A stretch of DNA of 64,000 bases from JBGTFE01 sp036403235 (GTDB lineage Bacteria; Acidobacteriota; Blastocatellia; Pyrinomonadales; Pyrinomonadaceae). Below the pieces are notes generated by a model. It saw nothing but the letters and a program-made list of their open reading frames with translations. It had not been told where the DNA came from and ran no database searches. Within the stretch, counting starts at the first letter, position 1, and each line of letters starts with the position of its first letter. Below are positions 9,432 through 17,167 of the stretch, one piece after another. The translations under genes and the position numbers were made by a program. The DNA lies in NCBI GenBank assembly GCA_036403235.1, contig DASWRI010000007.1, positions 1 to 64,000 of the forward strand, written 5' to 3'.

Positions 9432-10415
9432 TTAAATTAACTTTCGGCGGCGGATGCTTTCAAGCTCGTCGTAAAGCGGGACGAGCCATTTTTCGGCCGC
9501 CTGCAAAACCGCCTCGCTCGCCTGTTTTCTTTTCGCTTCGCTGTCGGGCGCAAACGTCAACCACGGCGTTTTCGAGTTAAACTGCGCCGCTGTTTCGATG
9601 CACTCGATGTCTTCAGGCGAATAATCGACGCGAAAATGTTCGAGCATTTCGGCCGTTACGGCTTCGGGCAGCTGATTGTAATTAACGAACCGCGCATTTT
9701 CGCTCGCCGCGCCATTTATCGCGCTTTGGCAGAATCTTGCCAGCACGCGCGCGCAGTATTCTTCGGGCGGCATCTGCAACGTTTCCATAAAGTCCAGACC
9801 GGGTAAAATCTGCCCGATTGCGCCGGGAATCATCTGCGCGCCGCGCTCGCGCATCTGCGAAACGAGAACTTCGACCGGATTGCGATAAAGAAAAATCCAC
9901 GGAGTTTGCGGGAACGCGCGCCGAATCAAATCCAAATCAATCGTGTTCCAGCTGTCGAATTTTATAAAATAATATTTTTCGTCGCGCCGTCTTTGTCCGA
10001 GCGCGCCGACAATCCATTTCAGCCAGCGCGCGCGCTGCTCGTCCGTCACCAAATCGTTTTTTGTATTGGCGCGCAAAATCGAATCAACCGGCGGCGGCTC
10101 GGACATGACGATATTCCGCGCCGGCGAAGCGAGCATCTGCGCGACTAAAGTCGAGCCGCAGCGCGACATGTGAAAAACGAATCCGGTCGGCTCAAGTCCC
10201 GGATTGCGCTCGTTTAATTCGCCCAGAACTTCGAGCGGCGTTTGATGCCGGAATAATAAATTAAACGGCTGCGTCATCTGCCACTCGACGGTGTTATCGA
10301 AAAACGGCTGCGTAAAACGCGTCGCGCCCATATAACACCAATCGACAAACGGCCGATTCTCGTGCCAGTAGACGCGAACCGGCGTCCAGTCCTGAAATTT
10401 TTCGGTTATATCCAT
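9432..10415 (-). CDS. sulfotransferase family protein
   Basis: 327 residues. The PAPS-binding loop is SRCGSTL at residues 84-90 (compare SGTT-type 5'-phosphosulfate loops). A 3'-phosphate motif is YRNPVEVLVSQ, with Arg178 and Ser186 in the canonical 8-residue spacing. PAPS-dependent enzymes of this fold move a sulfuryl group to a hydroxyl or amine on a small molecule, sugar or peptide. The gene overlaps the Nif11-like gene by 10 bp and is followed 3 bp later by the beta-hydroxylase gene. The PAPS-forming fusion enzyme heads the same operon. The acceptor cannot be read from the sequence. The N-terminal 75 residues carry a tryptophan-rich segment of unknown role. Confidence 0.85.
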   Translation of the reverse strand: MDITEKFQDWTPVRVYWHENRPFVDWCYMGATRFTQPFFDNTVEWQMTQPFNLLFRHQTPLEVLGELNERNPGLEPTGFVFHMSRCGSTLVAQMLASPARNIVMSEPPPVDSILRANTKNDLVTDEQRARWLKWIVGALGQRRRDEKYYFIKFDSWNTIDLDLIRRAFPQTPWIFLYRNPVEVLVSQMRERGAQMIPGAIGQILPGLDFMETLQMPPEEYCARVLARFCQSAINGAASENARFVNYNQLPEAVTAEMLEHFRVDYSPEDIECIETAAQFNSKTPWLTFAPDSEAKRKQASEAVLQAAEKWLVPLYDELESIRRRKLI

Positions 10416-10612
10416 CTTTCAATCCACACGCGCCGATTTTCGCGCATCGCTTCCCAAACGTCTTCCGCCGTAAATTCAATTCCGCGCGCCGCGCCCGTTT
10501 CGACGACGCGCGCGACAAACTCGTCGCGCTCCGTAAAGCCGCGCAAGCTTTCCTGAAGCGGCAAATCTTCCAGAACAATCTGCCGGAATTTTTCGAAATT
10601 TTCCTGGGACAT
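10406..10612 (-). CDS. Nif11-like small protein
   Basis: 68 residues starting at MSQENFEKFRQIV (10612). A longer upstream frame exists but the Nif11 pattern begins at this ATG. The sequence fits the Nif11-like leader fold: MSxExxxxFxxxV at the start, LQESLRGFTERDEFV in the middle and RGIEFTAEDVWEAM at the end. In other bacteria this domain is the leader part of ribosomal peptide precursors. Here there is no Gly-Gly cleavage site and no core peptide; the chain ends RRVWIERWI. It has no Tyr or Cys, which argues against being a tyrosine-sulfation or lanthionine substrate. It overlaps the sulfotransferase gene by 10 bp, suggesting translational coupling and a physical partnership. A role as recognition or carrier subunit is inference. 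Confidence 0.75.
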   Translation of the reverse strand: MSQENFEKFRQIVLEDLPLQESLRGFTERDEFVARVVETGAARGIEFTAEDVWEAMRENRRVWIERWI

Positions 10613-10619
10613 AAATTTC

Positions 10620-10665
10620 AAGTGAAAAGTGAATAGTTTAAGAGTTTTTTCTTCACTTTTCACTT
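10620..10665. repeat. 14-bp perfect inverted repeat inside the operon
   Basis: AAGTGAAAAGTGAA at 10620-10633 pairs exactly with 10652-10665. The right arm overlaps the last codons of the PAPS-synthesis gene, and the left arm sits 8 bp before the Nif11-like ATG. It is built from the AGTGAAA word seen at other gene ends. It could set the ratio of upstream to downstream expression. Confidence 0.8.
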
Positions 10666-12386
10666 TTTATAAAACCTTTTTCAATCAGATAATTTATAAT
10701 CGAGCGCGCGTTTTCGGCGGGCGTTTGATTGACGGTGGCGAGAGTAATTTCCGCGTTTGCGGGCGGCTCGTAAACGTCGTCGATGCCCGTAAAATCTTTT
10801 ATTTCGCCGCGCCGCGCTTTAGCGTACATTCCCTTTGTGTCGCGCTCTTCGCAGACCTCGAGCGGCGTGTCGACGTAAATTTCGATAAAATTTTCGCCGA
10901 CCAGACGGCGGATTTCGGCGCGCGTTTTTTCATACGGGCTGATGGCCGCGCAGACGGCGATTCCGTTGTGCCGCGTAATCTCGGAAGCGACAAAACCGAT
11001 GCGGCGAATGTTTGCGTCGCGCCCTTTTTTATCAAAGCCGAGTCCGGCCGAAAGATTTGTTCTGACAATATCGCCGTCGAGCAAGGTGACGCGCCGGCCG
11101 TGCATCGAAAGCATCGCGGTTAGAATCTCGGCGACGGTCGATTTTCCCGCACCGCTCAAACCCGTAAACCAGAGGCAGACGCCCTGCCGGTGACGCGGCG
11201 CGTAAGTTTCTTCAAGAATGTCGGCCACCTCCGGACGCGTAAACCAGGCGGGCAAGCGCTCTCCCTTGCCGAGATATTCGTCGCGCACTTCGGTTCCCGA
11301 AAGCTCGAAATATCGCTTTTGTCCGGTCATTTCTTCGCCTGCTTCCATATATTCGGCCGTTTCCGGAACGTAAACAAATTGACGAAAAGGCACGACCTTG
11401 ACGCCCAATTCCTCGCTGAATTTTTCGACCAATTCTTGCGCGGCATACGGCTCGTAAAAAGATTTGCCGTTTGAATCCGCGCCCGGCCCGGCGTGGTCGC
11501 GACCGACGATTAAATGATTTGCGCCGAAATTGCGGCGGATGAGCGCGTGCCAGAGTGCTTCGCGCGGCCCGGCAAAACGCATCGCGAGCGGCAACAGCGC
11601 GAGCACAACGCGCGAACGGTCGTAATATTTTTCCGTTAAGATTTTGTAAGTCCGAACGCGGCTGTAATAATCGACGTCGCCCGGTTTTGTCAGCCCGACG
11701 ACCGGATGCAGCAGAAGCGCGCCGCCGGTTTTCTCCATCGCGTCCTGAATCAGGCCTTCGTGCGCGCGGTGAAGCGGGTTGCGCGTCTGAAACGCGATGA
11801 TTGTTTTATTTCCGAGCTTTTCCAAACGCGCGCGAACCTCGCCGAGCGAAAGACGCAAATCGGGAAAATCGTAATAGCGCGGAAGCTCGACGACGCGCAG
11901 ACGGCCCGAAATGTTAAATTTCCCCCAGTTGTTCATTTCCGCCACGAGCGGATGTTTGGCGTCCCCGGTGCCCAGAACTTTTTGCGCCAGCTCGGCACGC
12001 GACCATTCGTAAAGCTCCTCGACCGACATCGTCGCCAGAAGATTGTTTTTCGCGTCGCGCAGGGCGATTTCCTGTCCTTCGCGGATTTTGCTTTCGGCGT
12101 CAATCGGCAAAGTTATCGGAATCGGGAAAACGTGCCCGCTCGCCAGACGCATTTTTTCGAGCACGCTTCGATAATCGGCGCTCGTCATAAAACAATCGAG
12201 CGGCGAGAAAGCGCCCGTCGCCAGCAGTTCCAAATCGCAGATGGCGCGCGCCGAAAGCTGCAAGGACGGGAGCGTGTTGGCGTAAGCCTTAAAGTCTTCG
12301 GTTTCTTCCGGCAAAATGACGAGATTTTTCAGCGCGCCGCCGTACGGCGTGATGAGAAGCGTTTCTTTTATCGCAGTTGTGTCCAC
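10653..12386 (-). CDS. bifunctional sulfate adenylyltransferase / adenylylsulfate kinase
   Basis: 577 residues. The N-terminal ATP sulfurylase part (about 1-390) has the active-site motifs QTRNPLHRAHE (200-210) and GRDHAGPG (295-302). The C-terminal APS kinase part (about 400-577) has Walker A GLSGAGKST (409-417). Together they turn sulfate and two ATP into PAPS. The fusion order (sulfurylase first, kinase last) matches bacterial Sat-CysC fusions. No PAPS reductase, sulfite reductase or transporter gene lies nearby. The operon instead continues with a sulfotransferase, so the PAPS is probably made for sulfation, not assimilation. The C-terminal residues KSEK are encoded by one arm of a hairpin repeat. 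Confidence 0.95.
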   Translation of the reverse strand: MDTTAIKETLLITPYGGALKNLVILPEETEDFKAYANTLPSLQLSARAICDLELLATGAFSPLDCFMTSADYRSVLEKMRLASGHVFPIPITLPIDAESKIREGQEIALRDAKNNLLATMSVEELYEWSRAELAQKVLGTGDAKHPLVAEMNNWGKFNISGRLRVVELPRYYDFPDLRLSLGEVRARLEKLGNKTIIAFQTRNPLHRAHEGLIQDAMEKTGGALLLHPVVGLTKPGDVDYYSRVRTYKILTEKYYDRSRVVLALLPLAMRFAGPREALWHALIRRNFGANHLIVGRDHAGPGADSNGKSFYEPYAAQELVEKFSEELGVKVVPFRQFVYVPETAEYMEAGEEMTGQKRYFELSGTEVRDEYLGKGERLPAWFTRPEVADILEETYAPRHRQGVCLWFTGLSGAGKSTVAEILTAMLSMHGRRVTLLDGDIVRTNLSAGLGFDKKGRDANIRRIGFVASEITRHNGIAVCAAISPYEKTRAEIRRLVGENFIEIYVDTPLEVCEERDTKGMYAKARRGEIKDFTGIDDVYEPPANAEITLATVNQTPAENARSIINYLIEKGFIKSEK

Positions 12387-12405
12387 AAAAATTTAGTGAG
12401 TGAAA

Positions 12406-12442
12406 AGTGAATAGCGAAGAAAAGCTTCTTGAACTATTCACT
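12406..12442. repeat. imperfect hairpin in the leader of the PAPS-synthesis gene
   Basis: AGTGAATAGCGAAGAA (12406-12421) pairs with TTCTTGAACTATTCACT (to 12442) with small bulges. It lies just upstream of the 12386 start on the minus strand, so it would be in the 5' leader if transcription begins further right. It belongs to the same AGTGAA word family as 10620-10665. Confidence 0.55.
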
Positions 12443-12449
12443 CTTTATT

Positions 12450-12492
12450 AAAAATTCGAGCATACCCGATTGTAAACAAACGGATATGCTCG
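12450..12492 (-). terminator. intrinsic terminator after the tail-collar gene
   Basis: Arms CGAGCATACCCG (12457-12468) and CGGATATGCTCG (12481-12492) form a hairpin with one bulge or mismatch. Read on the minus strand it is followed by ATTTTTAATAAA. It lies 31 bp after the stop of the tail-collar gene and separates that gene from the PAPS/sulfotransferase operon. Confidence 0.75.
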
Positions 12493-12523
12493 GTTGATTT
12501 TCAAGTTATCTCGAATTTTGGTT

Positions 12524-13048
12524 TTAGTTTCTCGACGGGAAAATGCCTTCGAGCGCGATGCAGTAGTTAAGCGTCAAAAACGGCTGCAAAATCGAAAACG
12601 GCTGGCTTCCGCCGGAAATGCCGGTCGGCGGCTGCTGCCCCATATTTGTATTGTCGCTCGTCGCCGCATAAACACCGGGGTCGGTTTTACCGAGAAATGT
12701 GTTCTGCGGCGAATTCTGCCCGCCTTCCGAGCTGTTGACGTTGACGACTATCGTATGCTGATGCGCAGGCATTTGGTTAGTCGTTAAAGTCGTGCTTTCC
12801 GTACCGGAAACTTCGCCTAAAGTGTAGTTGCTCAAACCCGGCCCCTGACCCGAACTGTTAGGAACGCGTCCGCGCAAATCCGGTAAAGCGAAAGTCGTCT
12901 GGCCGTTGCCGCCGTAGGTCGTGCCGAGCAGCGAGAAAAGCGCCGTATTTTGAGCAATTGGCAAAATCTGCCCGGCGCAGAACGCCCAGCCGCGCGGGGC
13001 AAAGTTGTATGGAAAGATCTGAATTTGTCCGATAAACGGGGATGACAT
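12524..13048 (-). CDS. tail-collar domain protein, copy 2
   Basis: 174 residues with the Phage Tail Collar fold typical of MdpB-like (microcystin-dependent) bacterial proteins. It opens with MSSPFIGQIQIFPYNFAPRG, then WAFCAGQILPI, GGNGQTTFALPDLRGRVP and the conserved QMPAHQHTI metal-type motif. Bacterial homologues are often found as tandem paralogues without phage genes, and their role is poorly known. The copy upstream (13129-13653) differs at only about 15 of 174 positions. An AAGGAG ribosome site precedes the ATG. It has no signal peptide. Each protein has two Cys (WAFCAG and near the end NYCIAL). It is followed by a terminator. Confidence 0.9.
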   Translation of the reverse strand: MSSPFIGQIQIFPYNFAPRGWAFCAGQILPIAQNTALFSLLGTTYGGNGQTTFALPDLRGRVPNSSGQGPGLSNYTLGEVSGTESTTLTTNQMPAHQHTIVVNVNSSEGGQNSPQNTFLGKTDPGVYAATSDNTNMGQQPPTGISGGSQPFSILQPFLTLNYCIALEGIFPSRN

Positions 13049-13128
13049 GTTATTTTCTCCTTAAATTGTTCTGAACTGTTTTGGTTAATTGAAAAGGGTT
13101 ACAAAATACAAACCGAATAAATCGAAAA

Positions 13129-13653
13129 TTAATTTCTCGACGGGAAAATGCCCTGGAGCGCAATACAAAAATTGAGCGTCAGAAACGGCTGTAAAATCGA
13201 AAACGGCTGGCTTCCGCCGGAAATGCCGGTCGGCGGTTGCTGTCCCATATGAGTATTGTCGCTCGTCGCCGCATAAATACCCGGGTCGGTTTTACCGAGA
13301 AATGTGTTCTGCGGCGAATTCTGCCCGCCTTCCGAGCTGTTGACGTTGACGACTATCGTATGCTGATGCGCAGGCATTTGGTTAATCGTTAAAGTCGTGT
13401 TTTCCGTACCGGAAACTTCGCCTAAATCGTAGTTGCTCAAACCCGGCCCTTGTCCCGCACCGTTCGCAACCCGGCCGCGCAAATCGGGCAAAGCGAAAGT
13501 CGTTTGACCGTTGCCGCCGAAAGTCGTGCCGAGCAGCGAGAAAAGCGCCGTATTCTGCGCTATGGAAAGAATCTGTCCGGCGCAGAACGCCCAGCCGCGC
13601 GGGGCGAAATTATATGGAAAAATATTAATTTGTCCTAAGAATGGTTCTGACAT
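13129..13653 (-). CDS. tail-collar domain protein, copy 1
   Basis: 174 residues, paralogue of the next gene and about 91% identical by eye. It shows the same layout: start MSEPFLGQINIFPYNFAPRG, TTFALPDLRGRVA, QMPAHQHTI and C-terminus GIFPSRN. The ribosome site is AAAGGAG. Nucleotide identity is uneven: 13283-13384 matches 12678-12779 at all 102 bases, while the gene ends have drifted, which suggests gene conversion. It is first in a two-gene unit with an 80 bp spacer. The 638 bp region upstream is non-coding and should hold the promoter. No phage structural genes are near, so this is not part of a prophage. Confidence 0.9.
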   Translation of the reverse strand: MSEPFLGQINIFPYNFAPRGWAFCAGQILSIAQNTALFSLLGTTFGGNGQTTFALPDLRGRVANGAGQGPGLSNYDLGEVSGTENTTLTINQMPAHQHTIVVNVNSSEGGQNSPQNTFLGKTDPGIYAATSDNTHMGQQPPTGISGGSQPFSILQPFLTLNFCIALQGIFPSRN

Positions 13654-14291
13654 TTACGTTCTCCTTTGATTGAACTGTTTAAGTTGATAGAAAAGAGTTA
13701 CAAACCGCAAACTCTCTGAAAACGAAAGATTATTGACACCATATTTTGCGAAAAGGCATCACTTCCCCTGTCGCAAAAAGTAAATTATTTAAGTTTATGG
13801 AAACTAAAACTAGTTGGAACGAAAGGATAATACTCTTTTTCGCAAATTGATTCAAGTTTTAATTAAAAAATTTTGAGTTTTTATGAAAGAAAAAAAAGGC
13901 AGCCTTATTTTTACGTATTCCGCTCGTTTTTTCTCAATCATCGAACGATTAAAACGGTCAGCCGACGGACGATATTTACGCCGTAGTCAGCCTGCCAGAT
14001 ACGTGATAAGTGATAAGTAAAAGGTGAAAGGCAAGGGCTGTTACTTGTCACTCATCACTCATCAATTCCCACATCTTCTTTCTCAATTCTCGCTTTTAAA
14101 AAGCTATTGACTAAAATAAGCATCAGGTCTATCATTAGGTCTGACTGCTTTTCAGTTTATAAAGTGCGTAGTTGCAATAATTCGTTAATTTTGCAGATGG
14201 TCAGCAAACCATTTCACAAAACAATTTGTTCAAGCGATTTTTATACTTAAATTTCCCTAAAACAGGGTGTAGTTCCAGGAGAGAAAACCAA
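13654..14291. other. divergent intergenic region with a palindromic repeat
   Basis: 638 bp without a credible gene, between the tail-collar pair (leftward) and a secreted protein (rightward). It is AT-rich near 13740-13910. At 14004-14064 a repeat of TGATAAG words faces TTACTTGTCACTCATCACTC-type words and can fold into an imperfect hairpin. An AGGAG ribosome site lies about 10 nt before the ATG at 14292. Confidence 0.55.
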
Positions 14292-15434
14292 ATGTTATCT
14301 AAAAACTTGAAAGTTCTTCGTTACGCGGGATTGCTGTTGTCGATTGCCGCGTTTTTCAGCGTCCTTATTTACCCGTCCATCACAGGCAAAGCGGCTCTGA
14401 CCGACGTTAATGATTTGCAAAAGCAAATGGAAGCGGTCAAAGGCACGATTGAAAGCGGCGACCATTCGATTGATATATTAAACAAATATTACCGGCTGGC
14501 CAACGCCGTCAGCAATTGCACCATCGTCGGTCGCGTGGTCGCGCCAACCATCAAAGCTCCTTTTTCGCCGCAGGCGACTACGTGCATCAACGGCGCATTG
14601 AGCGTCGCCGACCCGACTTATAATCGCGTGCAGACAATATCGACCGGAACGGGCGTCGGAACGGGCGTCGTCGGCAACTGCAGTTTGAGCGGTTCGGGAA
14701 CGGCCACGCATTACGACGTTTACAGCTTTAATTTGTCCGGCTGCGCCGCCTTTCCGACCGCCGTTACCGCCCAGCTTTGCGGCCCTGCCGGATGCGCGCC
14801 TCCGGGATCGCTCGATTCGGTTCTGACGCTTTACAGAAACGTCGCGGCAGGCGACCCTCTGACCGCTAACGGCGGTTTGCCGGCGGTCTTTAATCCGGCT
14901 TCGCCCTGCACCAACGCGCGCGCGGCAAACGACGATTCGGGTACGACGCCGACTTCGTCGGGCGGCTCGACCTGCAACCAGCTCAACCCGGCCGATTGTC
15001 TCGCGCAGTGCGGAACTTCGACTGCTTTGTCCGAATTCAAAAGAACCCTCGGCAGCGGACGCTTTACGATTGTAGTTACCAGTTTCGGTAATACGACGAC
15101 GCTCAATTCCTACAATCTTTATGTCGATGTCCCGGCTGCGGGCTGCGCGCTCGCGCTCGCACCGACCGCTGCCAGCGCACAAATCGGCGGACGCGTCAGC
15201 AACAGCACCGGAAGCGGAATCAGCCGCGTCACCGTGACGCTTTCGGGCGGCGGATTAAGCCAGCCGATGCAGGTTAGTACAAACGGTTTCGGCTATTACA
15301 ATTTCGGTGAAGTTCCGGTCGGCGAAAATTACGTCATATCGGTCGCTTCGAAAATGTATACGTTTAATCCTCCGACCAGAGTCGTTGCTTTGGAAGACAA
15401 TATTGCCAACGCCGATTTCGTCAGCGAGCAATAA
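14292..15434 (+). CDS. secreted protein with C-terminal carboxypeptidase-regulatory-like domain
   Basis: 380 residues. I place the start at 14292 because it has an AGGAG site and opens directly into a signal peptide (LRYAGLLLSIAAFFSVLIY); the frame extends 22 codons upstream without support. The middle (about 60-285) is Cys-rich with a pattern like pre-peptidase C-terminal domains (THYDVYSFNLSG; SGRFTIVVTSFGN). The last 85 residues form a carboxypeptidase-regulatory-like beta-sandwich (IGGRVSNSTGSGISRVTVTL; GYYNFGEVPVGENYVISV). Such proteins are common extracellular or cell-surface components in acidobacteria. No catalytic motif is visible. A strong terminator follows. Confidence 0.8.
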   Translation: MLSKNLKVLRYAGLLLSIAAFFSVLIYPSITGKAALTDVNDLQKQMEAVKGTIESGDHSIDILNKYYRLANAVSNCTIVGRVVAPTIKAPFSPQATTCINGALSVADPTYNRVQTISTGTGVGTGVVGNCSLSGSGTATHYDVYSFNLSGCAAFPTAVTAQLCGPAGCAPPGSLDSVLTLYRNVAAGDPLTANGGLPAVFNPASPCTNARAANDDSGTTPTSSGGSTCNQLNPADCLAQCGTSTALSEFKRTLGSGRFTIVVTSFGNTTTLNSYNLYVDVPAAGCALALAPTAASAQIGGRVSNSTGSGISRVTVTLSGGGLSQPMQVSTNGFGYYNFGEVPVGENYVISVASKMYTFNPPTRVVALEDNIANADFVSEQ

Positions 15435-15462
15435 CGAAAAGGAAGTTAAATAGTTAAAAACG

Positions 15463-15527
15463 ATTGGTAACAGGCAGTTGGTTAAAATAAAACCAAAAAC
15501 CAACTGCCTGTTACCAATTATTTTTTA
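15463..15527 (+). terminator. intrinsic terminator with a 21-bp perfect stem
   Basis: Arms at 15463-15483 and 15498-15518 (TTGGTAACAGGCAGTTGG and its complement) match perfectly with a 14-nt loop, and TATTTTTTAC follows. The stem is unusually long and its word resembles the other gene-end repeats of this window. Confidence 0.88.
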
Positions 15528-15631
15528 CAAATGAATTGAAATTATCCGTAGGAAAAGTTAGAATTTTAATGGTTTCAATTTCCCCCGACATTCCCTTCTG
15601 GAAAGATAGAAAAAATCCCACTTGAAAAATT

Positions 15632-16090
15632 ATGATTACCCGACGCAATTTTATCGAAATGCTGAGCCTGACGGTTGTCGGCGGAGCATCGCTGACCTTT
15701 GCAGGAAAAGCACTGGGACAAACGTTTAAGCCCGGCGATTTGTTTTCGCTTCCCGCGGAAAGCCTCTCCGACCCGGTTTTATCGTTTACGAGCGCGCATT
15801 TTACGCCGTTTATCAACAACGACTTTCAAGGCCGGCCGCAAGGCGCGCGCCGCTCCGAGCGGTTAAAGCTTTTAAACGTCAAGGAAGTTCAGCTCAAAGG
15901 CAATCTGGAGAAAAGCGTCGCCGGCGACAGCTTTTCGCTGATGTTTGCAAGCTTGCGCAACGCGCCGCTGACCGGAAATTTATTTGAGTTTGTTCATCCG
16001 TCGCTCGGCGTGTTCACGCTTTTCCTGACGCCCGTCAGCGCCGAGCCGAATCGCTACGAAGCAATTATAAATCATCATCGACTGGCGTAA
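15632..16090 (+). CDS. Tat-signal DUF6916-like protein
   Basis: 152 residues. The N-terminus ITRRNFIEMLSLTVVGGASL is a twin-arginine type signal. The mature part (from about residue 60) has the compact beta-rich pattern of DUF6916: FSLMFASLRNAPLTGNLFEF, HPSLGVFTLFLTPV and ending YEAIINHH. Its ending resembles that of the convergent neighbour (LSFEAVFNHQ), so the two appear to be distant paralogues, one exported and one cytoplasmic. The function of the family is unknown. It overlaps that neighbour by 26 bp tail to tail. Confidence 0.75.
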   Translation: MITRRNFIEMLSLTVVGGASLTFAGKALGQTFKPGDLFSLPAESLSDPVLSFTSAHFTPFINNDFQGRPQGARRSERLKLLNVKEVQLKGNLEKSVAGDSFSLMFASLRNAPLTGNLFEFVHPSLGVFTLFLTPVSAEPNRYEAIINHHRLA

Positions 16091-16382
16091 TTTGGTGATT
16101 AAACACGGCCTCGAAACTGAGACCTTTTTCACTTTGCGCGACCGAAACTAAAAAAAGTTCCATCGTGCCGAGCGCGTCGTGCTCGACCTTGCAAAGTTTT
16201 TGTAAAGGCGGAGTGCTGTTCGGCGCCAGAAAAATTACGGCGAAAGCTTCATAGCGCGGCTTTTGGCGAAGCTTCGTGACTTCTATCAAATCGACTTCCG
16301 TCGCCTGCTCGCCATCGAAAAAGACGCGGAATTTTGTGTTTAAGTGACTGGCAAAATCATCTCTGCCGGGTAATTCAGACAT
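16065..16382 (-). CDS. DUF6916-like protein, cytoplasmic
   Basis: 105 residues without a signal sequence. The core reads FRVFFDGEQATEVDLIEVT, YEAFAVIFLAPNSTPPLQ, ALGTMELFLVSV and FEAVFNHQ, which I recognise as the DUF6916 pattern. It starts 22 bp after the GNAT gene on the same strand, so the two probably form one transcript. In several bacteria, genes like these accompany tail-collar proteins, as here; that link is from memory of genome contexts and is not proven by this window. Confidence 0.75.
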   Translation of the reverse strand: MSELPGRDDFASHLNTKFRVFFDGEQATEVDLIEVTKLRQKPRYEAFAVIFLAPNSTPPLQKLCKVEHDALGTMELFLVSVAQSEKGLSFEAVFNHQITPVDDDL

Positions 16383-16404
16383 TTATTTTTTCTCCGATAA
16401 TCGT

Positions 16405-16905
16405 TTATCCGTCGGCTCGCCACTGCATCATAAAATGCGAAATCGTCTCGCCCGTAAACTTGCAGTTGAGGCGCTCGTAAAACCGGATGGCCTTAAAGTT
16501 TGTCTTGAGAACGTGAAAATTAAAAACTTTTTTTGACTGCTTCGCTTCTTCAAACAAATTTTGCATCAAAAACGTGCCTATCCGCAAATTTTGGTATTCG
16601 GGCAAAATCGCCAAATCGATTCCAAGCAATTCCGTCTCATAGCGCGCCGTCCAGAGCCGCCCGACGCGCGCATCGTCCAACAAAACCATATCGTGGCTCG
16701 AATCCGGGTAATACGTCGCATAATGGTCTTTCTGCAATTGGTACTGCATCAGCGAAAGCTTTCTTTTCTGTTCCTCGTCAATCGCCGCCATCTGTATATC
16801 GTCGCGCGTCGTGTAGTAAAGCTCGATTAAAAAATCTTCCTCGTCGGGCAGGACGACCGGGCGCAAAGAGATTCTGTCAGCTAAATTTGCGTTTTCCTTA
16901 TTCAT
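16405..16905 (-). CDS. GNAT family N-acetyltransferase
   Basis: 166 residues with the GNAT layout: RPVVLPDEEDFLIELYYTTR (beta-1), RVGRLW, LGIDLAILPEYQNLRIG with the acetyl-CoA loop QNLRIGTFL, then FHVLKTNFKAIRFYERLNC, a classic C-terminal GNAT segment. It should move an acetyl group from acetyl-CoA to an amine on an unknown acceptor. It is the first gene of a pair with the DUF6916-like gene and lies in the tail-collar neighbourhood. Confidence 0.88.
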   Translation of the reverse strand: MNKENANLADRISLRPVVLPDEEDFLIELYYTTRDDIQMAAIDEEQKRKLSLMQYQLQKDHYATYYPDSSHDMVLLDDARVGRLWTARYETELLGIDLAILPEYQNLRIGTFLMQNLFEEAKQSKKVFNFHVLKTNFKAIRFYERLNCKFTGETISHFMMQWRADG

Positions 16906-17167
16906 AAAACGTAAGTTGTTTTTGAGATTATAGATGATTTGCGTTCAATCGTTAAATACTAAAATCCGCTCGAAAGTCTGATGCATAAACCGTCCGAAAA
17001 TCGTCGGAGTTTGACGAATTGTGAGCATAATACCCTTATGCCGGGCAAAAAGCAACGTTCGCCGCCGGAGTCGATTGCAGCATCAAAATTCCTTAAGAAA
17101 TCTTAATATTTTTTTTATAGCTTTGGTTTTGTGCAAAGTGTTATTCTCAAACAAACGCTTTATTTTT

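Noticed and set aside
10406..10612. Ordinary ribosomal peptide precursor
   Set aside because: No cleavage site or core peptide after the Nif11-like domain, and no cyclase or transporter-peptidase gene nearby.
10653..12386. Sulfate assimilation operon
   Set aside because: No PAPS reductase, sulfite reductase or sulfate transporter in the operon; the next genes are sulfotransferase and hydroxylase.
12524..13653. Prophage remnant
   Set aside because: Only tail-collar genes occur; no integrase, capsid, terminase or lysis gene within 20 kb.
14478..15182. 234-codon minus-strand frame
   Set aside because: Antisense to the secreted protein with a clear signal peptide and ribosome site; the antisense product is Arg/Ala-rich and family-less.
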